DNA of 64,000 nucleotides from Roseibium sp. (GCA_017643925.1 JAEPML010000011.1:62001-126000); one strand, 5' to 3'; positions 27,037 through 35,672 are shown, numbered from the stretch's first letter. Notes: generated by a model from the sequence alone, not told the origin. Translations and numbers: made by a program.

Positions 27037-27792
27037 ATGCCGCAATTTGAGTATGATGGTGTCCGGATCTCGTATCTTGACGAGGGAGAGGGCGATCCGA
27101 TCCTGCTGATCCATGGATTTGCCTCCAACAAACAGGTGAACTGGCAGTACCCGGGGTGGGTAAAGCTTCTCGTGGAAGACGGGCGGCGCGTGATCGCACT
27201 TGACAATCGTGGCCACGGAGACAGCCAGAAATTCTATGACCCGGCCGTTTATGGCGCGCCGACCATGGCCGAAGATGCGCGGCGCCTGCTGGACTATCTG
27301 GAAATCGGCGCCGCCGATGTCATGGGATATTCGATGGGCGCCAGGATCTCCGCCTTTCTGACGCTCAATCACCCGAAACGGGTCAGACGCGCGATATTCT
27401 CCGGACTTGGCTACGGAATGGTCAGCGGTGTGGGGGATCCGGAACCGATCGCTTCGGCGCTGGAAGCCGAACGCCTTCAGGATGTTGCAGACCGCACGGG
27501 CCGCGCCTTCCGCGCATTCGCCGAACAGACCGGTTCCGACCGCCGTGCCCTGGCGGCTTGCATGCGGTCCTCGCGACAGAAAATCAGCGAGGAAGATGTG
27601 TCGCGGATTGAACGTCCGGTGCTGGTCGCTGTCGGAACCGAAGACGATATCGCCGGGTCGCCTCACAGGCTTGCCGCACTGATTCCGCACGCAGACGTTT
27701 TGGAAATTCCGGGACGGGATCACATGATCGCGGTCGGCGACAAGGTGCACAAGCAGGGTGTTCTGGCTTTCTTGAACAACGTGGACGCATAG
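27037..27792 (+). CDS. Alpha/beta hydrolase
   Basis: 251-residue alpha/beta hydrolase. The oxyanion segment is LLIHGFASNKQVNW, followed by ALDNRGHGDS. The nucleophile elbow is GYSMGARIS, and the catalytic Asp and His lie in GTEDDIAG and GRDHMIAVGD. There is no signal peptide, so it is cytoplasmic. The substrate could be an ester or an acyl compound and is unknown. The start at ATG 27037 is preceded by the palindrome TTACGTAA at 27014-27021. A second hydrolase gene follows after 47 bases. Confidence 0.9.
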   Translation: MPQFEYDGVRISYLDEGEGDPILLIHGFASNKQVNWQYPGWVKLLVEDGRRVIALDNRGHGDSQKFYDPAVYGAPTMAEDARRLLDYLEIGAADVMGYSMGARISAFLTLNHPKRVRRAIFSGLGYGMVSGVGDPEPIASALEAERLQDVADRTGRAFRAFAEQTGSDRRALAACMRSSRQKISEEDVSRIERPVLVAVGTEDDIAGSPHRLAALIPHADVLEIPGRDHMIAVGDKVHKQGVLAFLNNVDA

Positions 27793-27839
27793 AAGCGCGC
27801 AACGCAGGCGGGGGGAAATGTCTGCGGCAGGGAGGATTG

Positions 27840-28724
27840 ATGGAGCCGAAACGCGTTGAATTTCAGGGAGCGGAGAAAAATTCGCTCATCTCCGACCGGT
27901 ATGGCGCGGGACATCAGCCCGTTATCATGCTGCATGGTGGCGGTCAGACGCGCCATTCGTGGGACGGTGCCGCGAGACGGATTGCCGGGCTCGGGCACCC
28001 GGTTTACGCGGTTGATCAGCGTGGTCACGGTGAAAGCGGCTGGGTCGAGAGTGAAAAATACGGGTTTGGAGACTTTGCCGAAGACCTCGTGGCGGTGACG
28101 CGTCAGGTTCATGCGCTGCACAAGGCAAAACCGGTTGTCGTTGGCGCTTCGCTTGGCGGTTTTGCCGGCATGCTTGCGGAAGGAAAATTCAATTCCGGTG
28201 GTTTGTCCGCCCTCGTCCTTGTCGACATTACACCGAGAATTGACATGGACGGTGTGCGCAAGATCGTGGGTTTCATGGGAGACCGGGTCGAGGAAGGCTT
28301 TGCGACGGTCGAAGAAGCCGCCGAGGCGATTGCCAGATACCTTCCCAACCGGTCAAGGCCCAAGGATCTGTCCGGCCTGTCAAAGAACCTTCGCTACCAT
28401 TCCGACGGGCGTTATCGCTGGCACTGGGATCCGGCATTTCTGAAGGTTCGGCAGAACCATGATTCGCACCTGGCCGAGCAGGTCCAACAGGACATGCTGA
28501 CAGCCGTGGGGCGTCTGTCCTTGCCCGTGCTGCTCATTCGCGGGCAGAACTCAGAACTGGTGTCGATGGATCATGTCCGGGAATTCCAGGAGCGGGTTCC
28601 GCATGCAAGGTTCACGGACATTCGGGACGCCGGTCACATGGTTGCGGGCGACAAGAACGATGTCTTTGCAACGGCAGTCGAGGAGTTTCTCGTCGATCTG
28701 AAATCCGATGCGGCAGCTGTCTGA
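27840..28724 (+). CDS. Alpha/beta hydrolase
   Basis: 294-residue alpha/beta hydrolase, distinct from its neighbour. It has VIMLHGGGQTRHSW, AVDQRGHGESGW, the nucleophile elbow VGASLGGFAGM and a terminal His in DAGHMVAGDKND. The region DRVEEGFATVEEAAEAIARY is a lid-like insert seen in peroxidase/esterase-type members. ATG 27840 follows GGAGG closely. A TTG three bases earlier is less likely. It probably shares a transcript with the preceding hydrolase. The substrate is unknown. Confidence 0.9.
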   Translation: MEPKRVEFQGAEKNSLISDRYGAGHQPVIMLHGGGQTRHSWDGAARRIAGLGHPVYAVDQRGHGESGWVESEKYGFGDFAEDLVAVTRQVHALHKAKPVVVGASLGGFAGMLAEGKFNSGGLSALVLVDITPRIDMDGVRKIVGFMGDRVEEGFATVEEAAEAIARYLPNRSRPKDLSGLSKNLRYHSDGRYRWHWDPAFLKVRQNHDSHLAEQVQQDMLTAVGRLSLPVLLIRGQNSELVSMDHVREFQERVPHARFTDIRDAGHMVAGDKNDVFATAVEEFLVDLKSDAAAV

Positions 28725-28838
28725 GCGGAATGTTGCGAAATTTCAGGGGCTTCGCCGGACTATCTGAGAATTGGATTCCGGGTTGTTGCGAATGTGGTTT
28801 GGCTGTGTCGAACCAGGGTTCCGAGTCCTGGAACAGAT

Positions 28839-29651
28839 TCAGCGCCCGGTGAAATTTGGCGCGCGTTTGTCCAGAAAGGCCTGGCATCCCTCGCGGTAGT
28901 CCTGGCTGTCTATGCAGGTTCGTGCGCTCTGCAGCAACAGATCCATATCTGCGGATCTTTGCGCGCTGCTGAGATGTGACACGGCTTCTTTTGCTGCCTT
29001 CAAGGAAAGTGGCGCGTTGGCGCACAAGGTTTTTGCCAGTCGCGCAATGTGATTGTCGAGCCCGCCTTCCTCAACAATCTCGTTGATCAAACCGATGCGA
29101 AGCGCCTTTTCGGCGGACACCCGCTCTCCGGTAAACAACATTCTCTTGGCTTCCGATGCTGAGACTGCTTCCAGAAGGTCGCCGAGTGCCTGCGGTGGAT
29201 AGGCAAGACCAAGCTTCGCCGCCGGAATTCCAAAAAACGCAGAATTCGAGGCGATGCGGATGTCGCAGGAAAGGGCAAGGCCAAGCCCGCCGCCCAGGCA
29301 AGGTCCTTCGATCGCGGCAATCACCGGTATGGACAGCGATCGAACGGCCTTGAAGGCAGCAACATTGATCTCGTCATAGCGACTGGCCGCTTCGGGTGTC
29401 GACCTGATGGCCTCGAACTCGGAGATATCGGCACCGGCACAGAAACTCCTGCCGCCAGCTCCTTTGACGACACACACACGTATCTCTTTGTTTTCGACAA
29501 GTGTGCCTATGATTTCCGGTATCCGTTGCCAGGCAGACAGGGGAAGGGCATTCTTCCGGTCCGGTGCATTCAGAACCAGTTCTGCCACTGCACCCTGGAT
29601 CGAGAGATACGGATTTTCATCGGCTCTGGAAAACGCGGCATCGCTCGTCAT
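28839..29651 (-). CDS. Crotonase-superfamily protein (enoyl-CoA hydratase-like)
   Basis: 270-residue crotonase-fold protein. The oxyanion-hole segments are SFCAGADISEF near residue 65 and GPCLGGGLGLA near residue 112, so acyl-CoA thioesters are bound. The two catalytic glutamates of true enoyl-CoA hydratases, expected in GGGxE and PExxLG, are replaced here by Gly and Ala (GGGLGLA and FGIPAAKLGLAY). A Tyr follows LGLA, as in methylmalonyl-CoA decarboxylase LGVPY. Plain hydratase activity is therefore doubtful; decarboxylase, hydrolase or isomerase roles are possible. ATG 29651 follows GGGGAG. Confidence 0.85.
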   Translation of the reverse strand: MTSDAAFSRADENPYLSIQGAVAELVLNAPDRKNALPLSAWQRIPEIIGTLVENKEIRVCVVKGAGGRSFCAGADISEFEAIRSTPEAASRYDEINVAAFKAVRSLSIPVIAAIEGPCLGGGLGLALSCDIRIASNSAFFGIPAAKLGLAYPPQALGDLLEAVSASEAKRMLFTGERVSAEKALRIGLINEIVEEGGLDNHIARLAKTLCANAPLSLKAAKEAVSHLSSAQRSADMDLLLQSARTCIDSQDYREGCQAFLDKRAPNFTGR

Positions 29652-29818
29652 TGGCACTCCCCTTCATTCGCATTTGTGATTAGAAGTGACGCGAAATCTT
29701 AAAGAACTCCAGTCCATAAAAGTGCTTAATATCTGATATCACGAAGTTTCATTTGGGAATATCGGAGCTCGGCCCTATCTTAGGGCTCGGATGTGACGGC
29801 TTGAAAAGGAGACAGGCC

Positions 29819-30637
29819 ATGCCAGCACCGCTCAGCAAAGCGGGTTTGAAACAGGTTGCGACCCACGACCCGGTCTGGCGGAAACTGCAGGAAGAAGCGC
29901 AGGCAATGGTGGAAGCCGAGCCGGCCCTGTCGTCGTTTGTCTACGAGACCGTTCTCAATCACGAAAGCCTGGAAGAGGCAGTCGTGCATCGTCTTGGCGA
30001 CCGCCTCGGGCGAGACATCGTTTCGGCCTCCCTGATCCGCCAAACCTATCTCGAAGCTCTTTCTGACGAACCGGAAATCGCAAAGATCTTCCGGGTCGAC
30101 ATCGCTTCCGTTTTTGACCGCGATCCGATCTGCGACCGCTATCTGGAACCGATCCTGTATTTCAAGGGGTTCCACGGTCTGCAGACCCATCGTCTTGCCC
30201 ATTGGCTGTGGCGCAAGGGCCGCAAGGATTTTGCGCTCTACCTGCAAAGCCGATCGTCAGAAGTGTTCCAGATCGATATCCACCCGGCCGTGCCGGTCGG
30301 GCAGGGCATCTTCATCGACCACGGAACCGGCATTGTCGTCGGAGGGACGGCGGTGATCGAGGACGATGTGTCCATTCTGCAGGGCGTTACCCTTGGAGGA
30401 ACGGGCAAGGAAGACGGCGATCGTCATCCGAAAATCCGCCGGGGTGTCCTTATCGGGGCCGGAGCCAAGGTGCTTGGCAATCTGGAAATTGGCCATTGCT
30501 CGCGGATTGCCGCAGGGTCGGTGGTTCTGCGGGATGTTCCCGAGTGCTCAACCGTTGCAGGTGTCCCGGCAAAGATCGTCGGTGAAGCCGGTTGCGCGGA
30601 ACCGGCGCGCAGCATGAACCAGTTGCTCGGCGAATAA
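29819..30637 (+). CDS. cysE: Serine O-acetyltransferase
   Basis: CysE (EC 2.3.1.30) makes O-acetyl-L-serine from serine and acetyl-CoA, the first step of cysteine synthesis. The 272 residues include the helical N-terminal domain (from about 20 to 150) and the left-handed beta helix with DIHPAVPVGQGIFIDHGTG and GVTLGGTGKEDGDRHP, which carry the catalytic His and substrate loop. The C-terminal tail ends without the Ile used for CysK docking in enterics. ATG 29819 follows AAAGGAGA, and an in-frame ATG at 29753 has no such site. Confidence 0.95.
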   Translation: MPAPLSKAGLKQVATHDPVWRKLQEEAQAMVEAEPALSSFVYETVLNHESLEEAVVHRLGDRLGRDIVSASLIRQTYLEALSDEPEIAKIFRVDIASVFDRDPICDRYLEPILYFKGFHGLQTHRLAHWLWRKGRKDFALYLQSRSSEVFQIDIHPAVPVGQGIFIDHGTGIVVGGTAVIEDDVSILQGVTLGGTGKEDGDRHPKIRRGVLIGAGAKVLGNLEIGHCSRIAAGSVVLRDVPECSTVAGVPAKIVGEAGCAEPARSMNQLLGE

Positions 30638-30674
30638 CGCTTCAAACTTTTTCCCAAGGAAGACGGGGATAGAT

Positions 30675-30708
30675 GACGGAAATGCTTTGGCATTTCCGTC
30701 TTGTCTTG
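30675..30708 (+). terminator. Terminator after cysE
   Basis: GACGGAAATGC (30675-30685) and GCATTTCCGTC (30690-30700) form a perfect 11-bp stem with loop TTTG, followed by TTGTCTTG. It lies 37 bases past cysE and before the DUF3126 gene. Confidence 0.75.
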
Positions 30709-30756
30709 TAGGGTCCGCGGCTGAAAGACAAATAAGCCGATCACAAGGAGAGCGCT

Positions 30757-30972
30757 GTGAACCCCGAAGAAATTCGCAAGATCGAAGCTTACCTGCGTTC
30801 GAAATTCGAACTGGCGAGCATTCAGGTGCGCGCTCGCCCGCGCAAGGATGACTCCGCCGAGGTATATATCGGCGAGGAGTTCATTGGCGTCATCTTCCGC
30901 GATGACGAGGACGAGGATCTCAGCTGGAACTTCCAGATGGCAATTCTGGAGATAGATCTGGACGACGTCTGA
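30757..30972 (+). CDS. DUF3126 family small protein
   Basis: 71-residue acidic protein with the DUF3126 pattern: an N-terminal helix NPEEIRKIEAYLRSKF, then strands with VRARPRKDDSAEVYIG and GVIFRDDEDEDLSWNFQM. It is a conserved alphaproteobacterial family of unknown function, often found beside cysE as here. The start is GTG 30757 after AAGGAGAG. A strong terminator follows 24 bases after the stop. Confidence 0.9.
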   Translation: MNPEEIRKIEAYLRSKFELASIQVRARPRKDDSAEVYIGEEFIGVIFRDDEDEDLSWNFQMAILEIDLDDV

Positions 30973-30996
30973 TCTTCCGGCTAATAGCTGCAAGAG

Positions 30997-31026
30997 GGCG
31001 GGCATCTTCGGATGTCCGCCTTTTTT
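30997..31026 (+). terminator. Rho-independent terminator after DUF3126 gene
   Basis: GGCGGGCATC pairs with GATGTCCGCC (one G-U) around a TTCG tetraloop, followed by TTTTTT at 31021-31026. This is a textbook intrinsic terminator. Confidence 0.92.
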
Positions 31027-31048
31027 GTGTCCGATGAAGATTGCAGTT

Positions 31049-31765
31049 CTAGAGGGCTCGGAACTCCTCGACCTTGCCGATCACGGCCTGGTCCAGCCGC
31101 TGCCAGTGCGACAGCAGGCTCTGGTGGAAGCTGTATCTGACTTCGAGGCCCTGGTTCAGCGCCACAGCGCGATGACAAAGCGCGGGCTGGTCAAGTGACT
31201 TGCGGAGACATCGCGCGATGAAACCATTTTGCTGCGACGGATCGTAGACGATCAGGTCTGTCTTGTGCGCCCCCTTGGCGGACAGGGTCAACAGCTTCAG
31301 GCCTTCCGGACCTGGCTGTTCTCCGCCACGTGCCAGGCGCCTGTAAAAGGGGTCGAGACGTGCCCTGAGGCTTTCGCGTCCCGGATTGCTCTCCAACTCG
31401 ACCCGAATGGTGTCAACTGCCCGTTTCTTGTCATCGGTCGTGGTTGCCAATGCTGAAGAAGCGCTGAGATCAGGCCAGGCCATGGCCAGCCTCAAAGACT
31501 GGAAGCGATTGTCGGAACCAAGCGAAGCCCGGCGTTGGTGCGGGGACACGATATAGCTGACGGGAAGCGCAAATCTGGTTTCGCCGACAGAAAGCGTCAC
31601 CGGCACGTTTTGTTCGACGCGAAGACTTTCAGAACGAAAATGCGACGACCAGTAGCTCGCCCGGACCGCGACCAGGGCACATGCGAGCAGGCAAAAGGTG
31701 GTTGCGAGATATGTAAAGTGCCTTGGATTTGTCCGGACCGGTTCCGGAAGGGTGTAAGGCATCAT
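31049..31765 (-). CDS. Single-pass membrane protein of unknown function
   Basis: 238-residue protein with one hydrophobic helix near residues 17-37 (YLATTFCLLACALVAVRASYW, given in part) and a long non-cytoplasmic C-terminal part. Two cysteines in ARCLRKSLDQPALCHR near residue 195 could form a disulfide. No domain family was recognised. ATG 31765 is chosen because AAAAGGAGA stands nine bases upstream. Longer starts at 31804 or 31789 are possible. It converges with the DUF3126 gene. Confidence 0.75.
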   Translation of the reverse strand: MMPYTLPEPVRTNPRHFTYLATTFCLLACALVAVRASYWSSHFRSESLRVEQNVPVTLSVGETRFALPVSYIVSPHQRRASLGSDNRFQSLRLAMAWPDLSASSALATTTDDKKRAVDTIRVELESNPGRESLRARLDPFYRRLARGGEQPGPEGLKLLTLSAKGAHKTDLIVYDPSQQNGFIARCLRKSLDQPALCHRAVALNQGLEVRYSFHQSLLSHWQRLDQAVIGKVEEFRAL

Positions 31766-31958
31766 CGGACTGTCTCCTTTTGGAGACATGGGCTGAATTG
31801 GCACACTATGTCCTGATACGGCACAGAAACCTTACCGGGAAACCGTCCCGATTTAATAGAAATGCGCAGTATTTCAGGGTTTTTGCCCATTTGCCTTTCC
31901 GGCACACCCTTTGCACTTGACCCTTTAGAAATTCTTAATCACTTTCCCGGTGAAGGTG

Positions 31959-31973
31959 TTAACAAGGGGTTAA
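31959..31973 (+). promoter_or_regulatory. CtrA-type site (TTAA-N7-TTAA)
   Basis: TTAACAAGGGGTTAA matches the full CtrA consensus with C following. It lies six bases before the proposed GTG start of the next gene and would overlap its ribosome-binding site. It may repress, or the start may lie further downstream. It could also be chance. Confidence 0.4.
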
Positions 31974-31978
31974 CGGGC

Positions 31979-32305
31979 GTGTTTTTTGATGTTCTTATCG
32001 TTGGATATATTGCCTGCGCGGGGTTTGTGGCAGCGGGTGTTCTCGGCAGCCTCTACCAGTTGATTACAAAGCAGCCGCCGCGGTTCAATTTTGGCGGTGA
32101 AAGCCTCATGGAATTTCTGGCGGGGCTCTTTCTGTGCGTCTTTGCCGGACCGTTCATCATCATGCGGAATGCCATTCGCGGGCGCAGGATCGAGAACCGA
32201 CCCCTTGGTTGGCTCGTCGCATCATCGACCATCGCCGGCATGTGGAGCATGTGTTCCGGCATTATGGTCATCAATGTAGCCTTGCTCGTCGTCAAGATAT
32301 CCTGA
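31979..32305 (+). CDS. Small membrane protein of unknown function
   Basis: About 108 residues with three hydrophobic stretches: [20 protein letters not shown], then [17 protein letters not shown], then a C-terminal segment ending [11 protein letters not shown] basic loop [13 protein letters not shown] connects the last two. The start is uncertain. GTG 31979 follows AAGGGG at ten bases. An ATG at 31862 would add 39 residues of poor membrane-protein character. No function was recognised. The carbonic anhydrase gene begins five bases after the stop, which suggests cotranscription. Confidence 0.65.
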   Translation: MFFDVLIVGYIACAGFVAAGVLGSLYQLITKQPPRFNFGGESLMEFLAGLFLCVFAGPFIIMRNAIRGRRIENRPLGWLVASSTIAGMWSMCSGIMVINVALLVVKIS

Positions 32306-32310
32306 TCAAG

Positions 32311-32838
32311 ATGCCGCTTTATTCTCTCGAAGACCGATCACCGACCCTTCCCGAAAGTGGCGCGTTCTGGATTGCTCCGAACGCTACACTGATTGGAGAT
32401 ATCCAGCTTCACGAGGAGGCCAGCGTCTGGTTTGGAGCCATCCTTCGCGGTGATAATGAACCGATCATTGTCGGCGCGCGCTCCAATGTGCAGGACGGGT
32501 GCGTGTTTCATACCGACATGGGGTATCCGCTGACCATCGGTGCGGATTGCACCATCGGGCACAATGCGATCCTCCACGGATGTACGATCAAGGACAATTC
32601 ACTGATAGGCATGGGCGCGACCGTGCTCAACGGGGCGGTGATCGGTTCGAACTGCATCATCGGCGCAAATGCACTGATCGCCGAGGGCAAGGTCATCCCT
32701 GACAATTCCCTTGTGGTCGGTGTGCCGGGGAAAGTCGTCAAAACCCTTCCGGAGAGCGCTGCAGACGGCATTCAGAAATCGGCTGCCGGATATGTACGCA
32801 ACTGGCGACGCTTCAAGCCCGGCCTCAAACAGCTCTGA
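32311..32838 (+). CDS. Gamma carbonic anhydrase family protein
   Basis: 175-residue left-handed beta-helix protein of the gamma carbonic anhydrase/YrdA group. Hexapeptide turns run from [16 protein letters not shown] through [15 protein letters not shown] and [14 protein letters not shown], which hold the His metal ligands of the family. Members bind zinc or iron, and some hydrate CO2 while many have no shown activity. ATG 32311 starts the conserved [14 protein letters not shown] sequence. A longer frame upstream overlaps the preceding gene and is rejected. Confidence 0.92.
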   Translation: MPLYSLEDRSPTLPESGAFWIAPNATLIGDIQLHEEASVWFGAILRGDNEPIIVGARSNVQDGCVFHTDMGYPLTIGADCTIGHNAILHGCTIKDNSLIGMGATVLNGAVIGSNCIIGANALIAEGKVIPDNSLVVGVPGKVVKTLPESAADGIQKSAAGYVRNWRRFKPGLKQL

Positions 32839-32864
32839 ATCCGGACAGCTCTACCCGAAAAGGC

Positions 32865-32897
32865 GGGAACCGGCCTGCGGGGGGCTGACCGGTTCCC
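32865..32897. terminator. Stem-loop between convergent genes
   Basis: GGGAACCGG (32865-32873) pairs perfectly with CCGGTTCCC (32889-32897) around a 15-base loop. It lies between the convergent carbonic anhydrase and BTLCP genes. No T-run follows, so it may be bidirectional or weak. Confidence 0.5.
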
Positions 32898-32982
32898 TTG
32901 ATCCGATCGTGGTAGGGATGGGGAGGGTGGGGACGCGACCGGATCGTCCTACAGGTCTGTTGCCAGACCAATCCCGATTTCT

Positions 32983-33597
32983 TTATCTGGACACGCTGCC
33001 GACTGTCGTGACGCGCGTGTCCGAAATACCCGTCCACTCCACCGGGGAGCTCGCGGATTGCCGCTTGATGTAGCGGTAAGGGGTTGAATACCAGGGCAGG
33101 ACTGCCTCGATCTGATTGTCGAGGATCATGTCGCCGTGATCCGTACGCACCGTCAGGACTGCATGACCGGAGTTCTGCGTGTCCTTTGCAACGGTGATGA
33201 GCAGAGCGCTTTTCGGCCAACCTGCCGCCATGAGGACCCGTTGCTTCTCGAGGACATATTCCTCGCAGTCTCCATAACCATTGACCGGGTAGGTCCAGTG
33301 TTCCAGCGTGCCGAATAGATCTTCATCGGTCATCGGCCTGATGCGGCGATTGACTTCGGCATTGATCGCGATCAGTTCCTGCCAGCGGTTTTCCGTGAGC
33401 CGGACGACGACGGGCTCATAACGTTCCTGCGGACAAGCCCAGCTGTTGTCGCGGCAGAACTGCTTGTGTCCGATTGGCGCCTTCACAACACTTTTCATGT
33501 CCATGAACCGGCCAGGATCTGCATTGGCAGACGATCCCGTCGACACGGCTGCAAGCATAAGCAAAGACGAAAATACTGTATTTCTAAGATATTTCAT
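32983..33597 (-). CDS. BTLCP-family transglutaminase-like cysteine peptidase
   Basis: 204-residue secreted protein of the bacterial transglutaminase-like cysteine proteinase (BTLCP) family. MKYLRNTVFSSLLMLAAVST is a Sec signal with cleavage near SSANA. The catalytic Cys is in NGYGDCEEYVLEK, His in NSGHAVLTVRT and Asp in MILDNQ, in the order of the papain-like triad. The related LapG cleaves a surface adhesin under c-di-GMP control, but no LapD/LapA pair is beside this gene, so that role is only an analogy. The start codon lies within a hairpin (33595-33630). Confidence 0.9.
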   Translation of the reverse strand: MKYLRNTVFSSLLMLAAVSTGSSANADPGRFMDMKSVVKAPIGHKQFCRDNSWACPQERYEPVVVRLTENRWQELIAINAEVNRRIRPMTDEDLFGTLEHWTYPVNGYGDCEEYVLEKQRVLMAAGWPKSALLITVAKDTQNSGHAVLTVRTDHGDMILDNQIEAVLPWYSTPYRYIKRQSASSPVEWTGISDTRVTTVGSVSR

Positions 33598-33630
33598 TGT
33601 AATGCCCTCCCCAAGGCTGGCGTTACAATG
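33595..33630 (-). promoter_or_regulatory. Hairpin enclosing start codon and ribosome-binding site of the BTLCP gene
   Basis: On the reverse strand CATTGTAACGCC pairs with GGCATTACAATG. There are 11 pairs of 12 (one A-C mismatch) and a 12-base loop. The final ATG of the stem is the start codon, and GGGGAG in the loop and upper stem is the ribosome-binding site. The layout suits translational control. Alternatively it is a DNA operator. Confidence 0.55.
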
Positions 33631-34021
33631 ACATGTTGCTTTTTATCTGAAGCAAATTGAGGTGCTAAAACTTAAATACAATTATAGATGTATTTGAGTA
33701 TTATTTGAGGCGAGTTTTATGTTGTTTTGAGAGAAATTGAAGGAAAGTTTGTATAAATTTTGACAGAAGTCACGCAAGTATCTGTTTCAAAACGAAAAAT
33801 ACAATCAGAGCTGTCGTGGAATGCCCGCACTGGATCAAGTCGCTCGGGCAAAATGGCGCGTTTCGAGCGAAGTTCAAGTTCCAAATTCGGAACGAAAAAA
33901 ACTTAAAAAAAGACAATAGGAGTTTGATTGCCCGCTCTCGATCCAGGGCATGGCGAGACCTGGGCGCAAAGCTGCGCTCTGCCTCACGAAGAGGCGTTGC
34001 AATTGAAAAGGTCTGGGAAAA
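33631..34021. other. AT-rich intergenic stretch
   Basis: This part between the BTLCP promoter side and the PilZ 3' end is AT-rich and holds no supported gene or clear hairpin. It should contain the promoter of the BTLCP gene, but no convincing -35/-10 pair was found. Confidence 0.5.
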
Positions 34022-34657
34022 TCAGGAGCCTTCGGGCACCGAGATATGCTGTTCGAGCAATTCCCGGCTTTGCACAGCTGCAAATTCAACCGCTATGCCA
34101 CCTTCAATGCGGCGAACCACACGGGCGTGCATCTTGCCGAGCGTGATGCTTTCACCTGCCTCTGCAGGTATGTCAGTCGCAATAGCAGCACCGGACAGGG
34201 ATACATCAATGATCCGGCAGACATGCTCGGAGCCGTCCTGGCGGATCATTCGGGTCATCGGGTTCTTTGGAACAAACCTCTCGTGCCTGCGATCTTCTGG
34301 AAGATTGAGTTCATCGCGATTGGCGAGCCATGTCAGTACATTGGCGATCTTGTCACGTTTGCGGGCCGTGTTTCTCAGTTCAACAGCGAATCCGCCGTCA
34401 ATCATGCGTGAAATACGGCCTTCGACACGGCTCAGGTGATCCAGATAGGCAATGACCCTTTCACCAACCTTGCCGGTTACGGGCGTAATCATTGCCATGC
34501 CTCCAGGAGACATGTCGATGACCTGGCATGGATATTCGCGACGGTCCTCGAGCATGAACCGGCCCAGAATATTAACCTGAACCCGTTGGTGTCGCCGGCG
34601 ATCAGTGACTTGAAGCGATTTGCTTCCTTCAGGTGCTGTTGCCAATCCGGCGTTCAT
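34022..34657 (-). CDS. Tandem PilZ domain protein
   Basis: 211-residue cytoplasmic protein with two PilZ-like domains. The first has RRRHQRVQVN near residue 22 and DMSPGGMAM, the RxxxR and D/NxSxxG pair that binds cyclic di-GMP. The second has RRHERFVPKN near 123 and DVSLSGAAIA. Both keep the key residues, so each may bind c-di-GMP. The output is unknown; many such proteins adjust motility or polysaccharide export. ATG 34657 was chosen, as the upstream frame begins only with TTG at 34684. Confidence 0.88.
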   Translation of the reverse strand: MNAGLATAPEGSKSLQVTDRRRHQRVQVNILGRFMLEDRREYPCQVIDMSPGGMAMITPVTGKVGERVIAYLDHLSRVEGRISRMIDGGFAVELRNTARKRDKIANVLTWLANRDELNLPEDRRHERFVPKNPMTRMIRQDGSEHVCRIIDVSLSGAAIATDIPAEAGESITLGKMHARVVRRIEGGIAVEFAAVQSRELLEQHISVPEGS

Positions 34658-34930
34658 GCCCGCTCTATCCAAAACCGTGCGCAATACGCACTACTCCCGG
34701 CTGAGAAAGAATCTCAAGGTATCTCCTGAGTACTTTATGCCGCCGATGGTTAATGATGTGTAAGAGTGTAACCAAGACCTGGCATTGGTCTAGAGTTTAG
34801 TTGCACAAAATTACGTCAGCGCGCGCAAATTGGAAAGAAGACGGATGGATTCGTCGTTGCACCACTACAGGAAACGTGCCGGCGCCAGGCTGTGAAACGA
34901 CTGTTTTCAACGTTCCAGGACTGTGTTGCA
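34658..34930. other. Upstream region of the PilZ gene
   Basis: No gene. TTAATGATGTGTAAG near 34751 is a partial CtrA-like pattern (TTAA-N7-TAAG) and too weak to call. The region should carry the PilZ promoter. Confidence 0.4.
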
Positions 34931-34984
34931 AAAAGGAACGCCGGGCAGGTGAGGGAGGCTCATTGCTCTCCTTCACGCCCGGCG
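34931..34984 (-). terminator. Terminator of the PAS_5 gene
   Basis: CGCCGGGC (34939-34946) pairs with GCCCGGCG (34977-34984), and the stem continues with GTGA/TCAC and GGAG/CTCC past a two-base bulge. On the reverse strand it is followed by TTCCTTTTTGC. It lies 44 bases after the PAS protein stop. Confidence 0.75.
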
Positions 34985-35027
34985 TGAGTTGGATCTGTCG
35001 ATCAGGCAGATCGATTCTGATCTGGAA

Positions 35028-35672
35028 TCAGGACTTCCCGCCTGAATAGACTGTCAGATGACCGACCTTCCGTTCTGCACCATTGGGAAGCGGCGGTGTC
35101 GGCATGGCCATGCCCTCGGCCGTGAACCTTGGCAGGATCGGGTTCACTGAAGCGGATGGCTCCACGAAATACGGACGTTCGTCCGGCCAGACCAGGCGCA
35201 GGCTGCTGATTGACTGGTTCAGGATCGGGTGGAGGCCGATCCAGTAGGGTTTTTCCATCGGCGTGCAGCTGCCGAGAATCCGGATCCGACCTTCACCTGG
35301 AACGTTCAAGGGCACCAGAAGCATCTCCATCTGAAGGACCTGGTCGCGCTCCGTGTGGCCATTCACGCCTATGACGGCAGCAGCGGCGTCTTCGGTGATC
35401 GCGGCGATGAGGCTTTCCAGGGCTTCGCGGTCCTTGCTGTTCCAGCCACGCAGAAAGTTGCGGCCTTTCAGCTCGCGGCAATGTGCGGAGCAAAGCCTGG
35501 TGCCAGCAAGGCGGTAGCGCACATCCTGAGGTCCGTTGGTCTCCAGGATGAACGTGTCCCCGAGCAAGCCGCGGATTTCTCCGGGGTCGACTTCACTCCG
35601 GTTCGGAGCAGGGCGAGCGCCGCGTAGATTGTCCCAATAAGAATAAAGAGTTTGCGTCACGCCGTGTTTCAT
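35028..35672 (-). CDS. PAS_5 domain protein
   Basis: 214-residue protein of the alphaproteobacterial PAS_5 (DUF1457) family. It contains YWDNLRGARPAPNRSEVDP, LLGDTFILE and YRLAGTRLCSAHCRELKGRNFL, the conserved first half of the PAS-like fold. The C-terminal part is less conserved. It has no output domain, and its ligand and role are unknown. ATG 35672 is preferred, with GAGGCGAG eight bases before. ATG 35693 is an alternative. Confidence 0.88.
   Translation of the reverse strand: MKHGVTQTLYSYWDNLRGARPAPNRSEVDPGEIRGLLGDTFILETNGPQDVRYRLAGTRLCSAHCRELKGRNFLRGWNSKDREALESLIAAITEDAAAAVIGVNGHTERDQVLQMEMLLVPLNVPGEGRIRILGSCTPMEKPYWIGLHPILNQSISSLRLVWPDERPYFVEPSASVNPILPRFTAEGMAMPTPPLPNGAERKVGHLTVYSGGKS

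Noticed and set aside
33816..34439. Forward-strand gene opposite the PilZ gene
   Set aside because: Antisense to a well-supported tandem PilZ gene and without any recognised motif.
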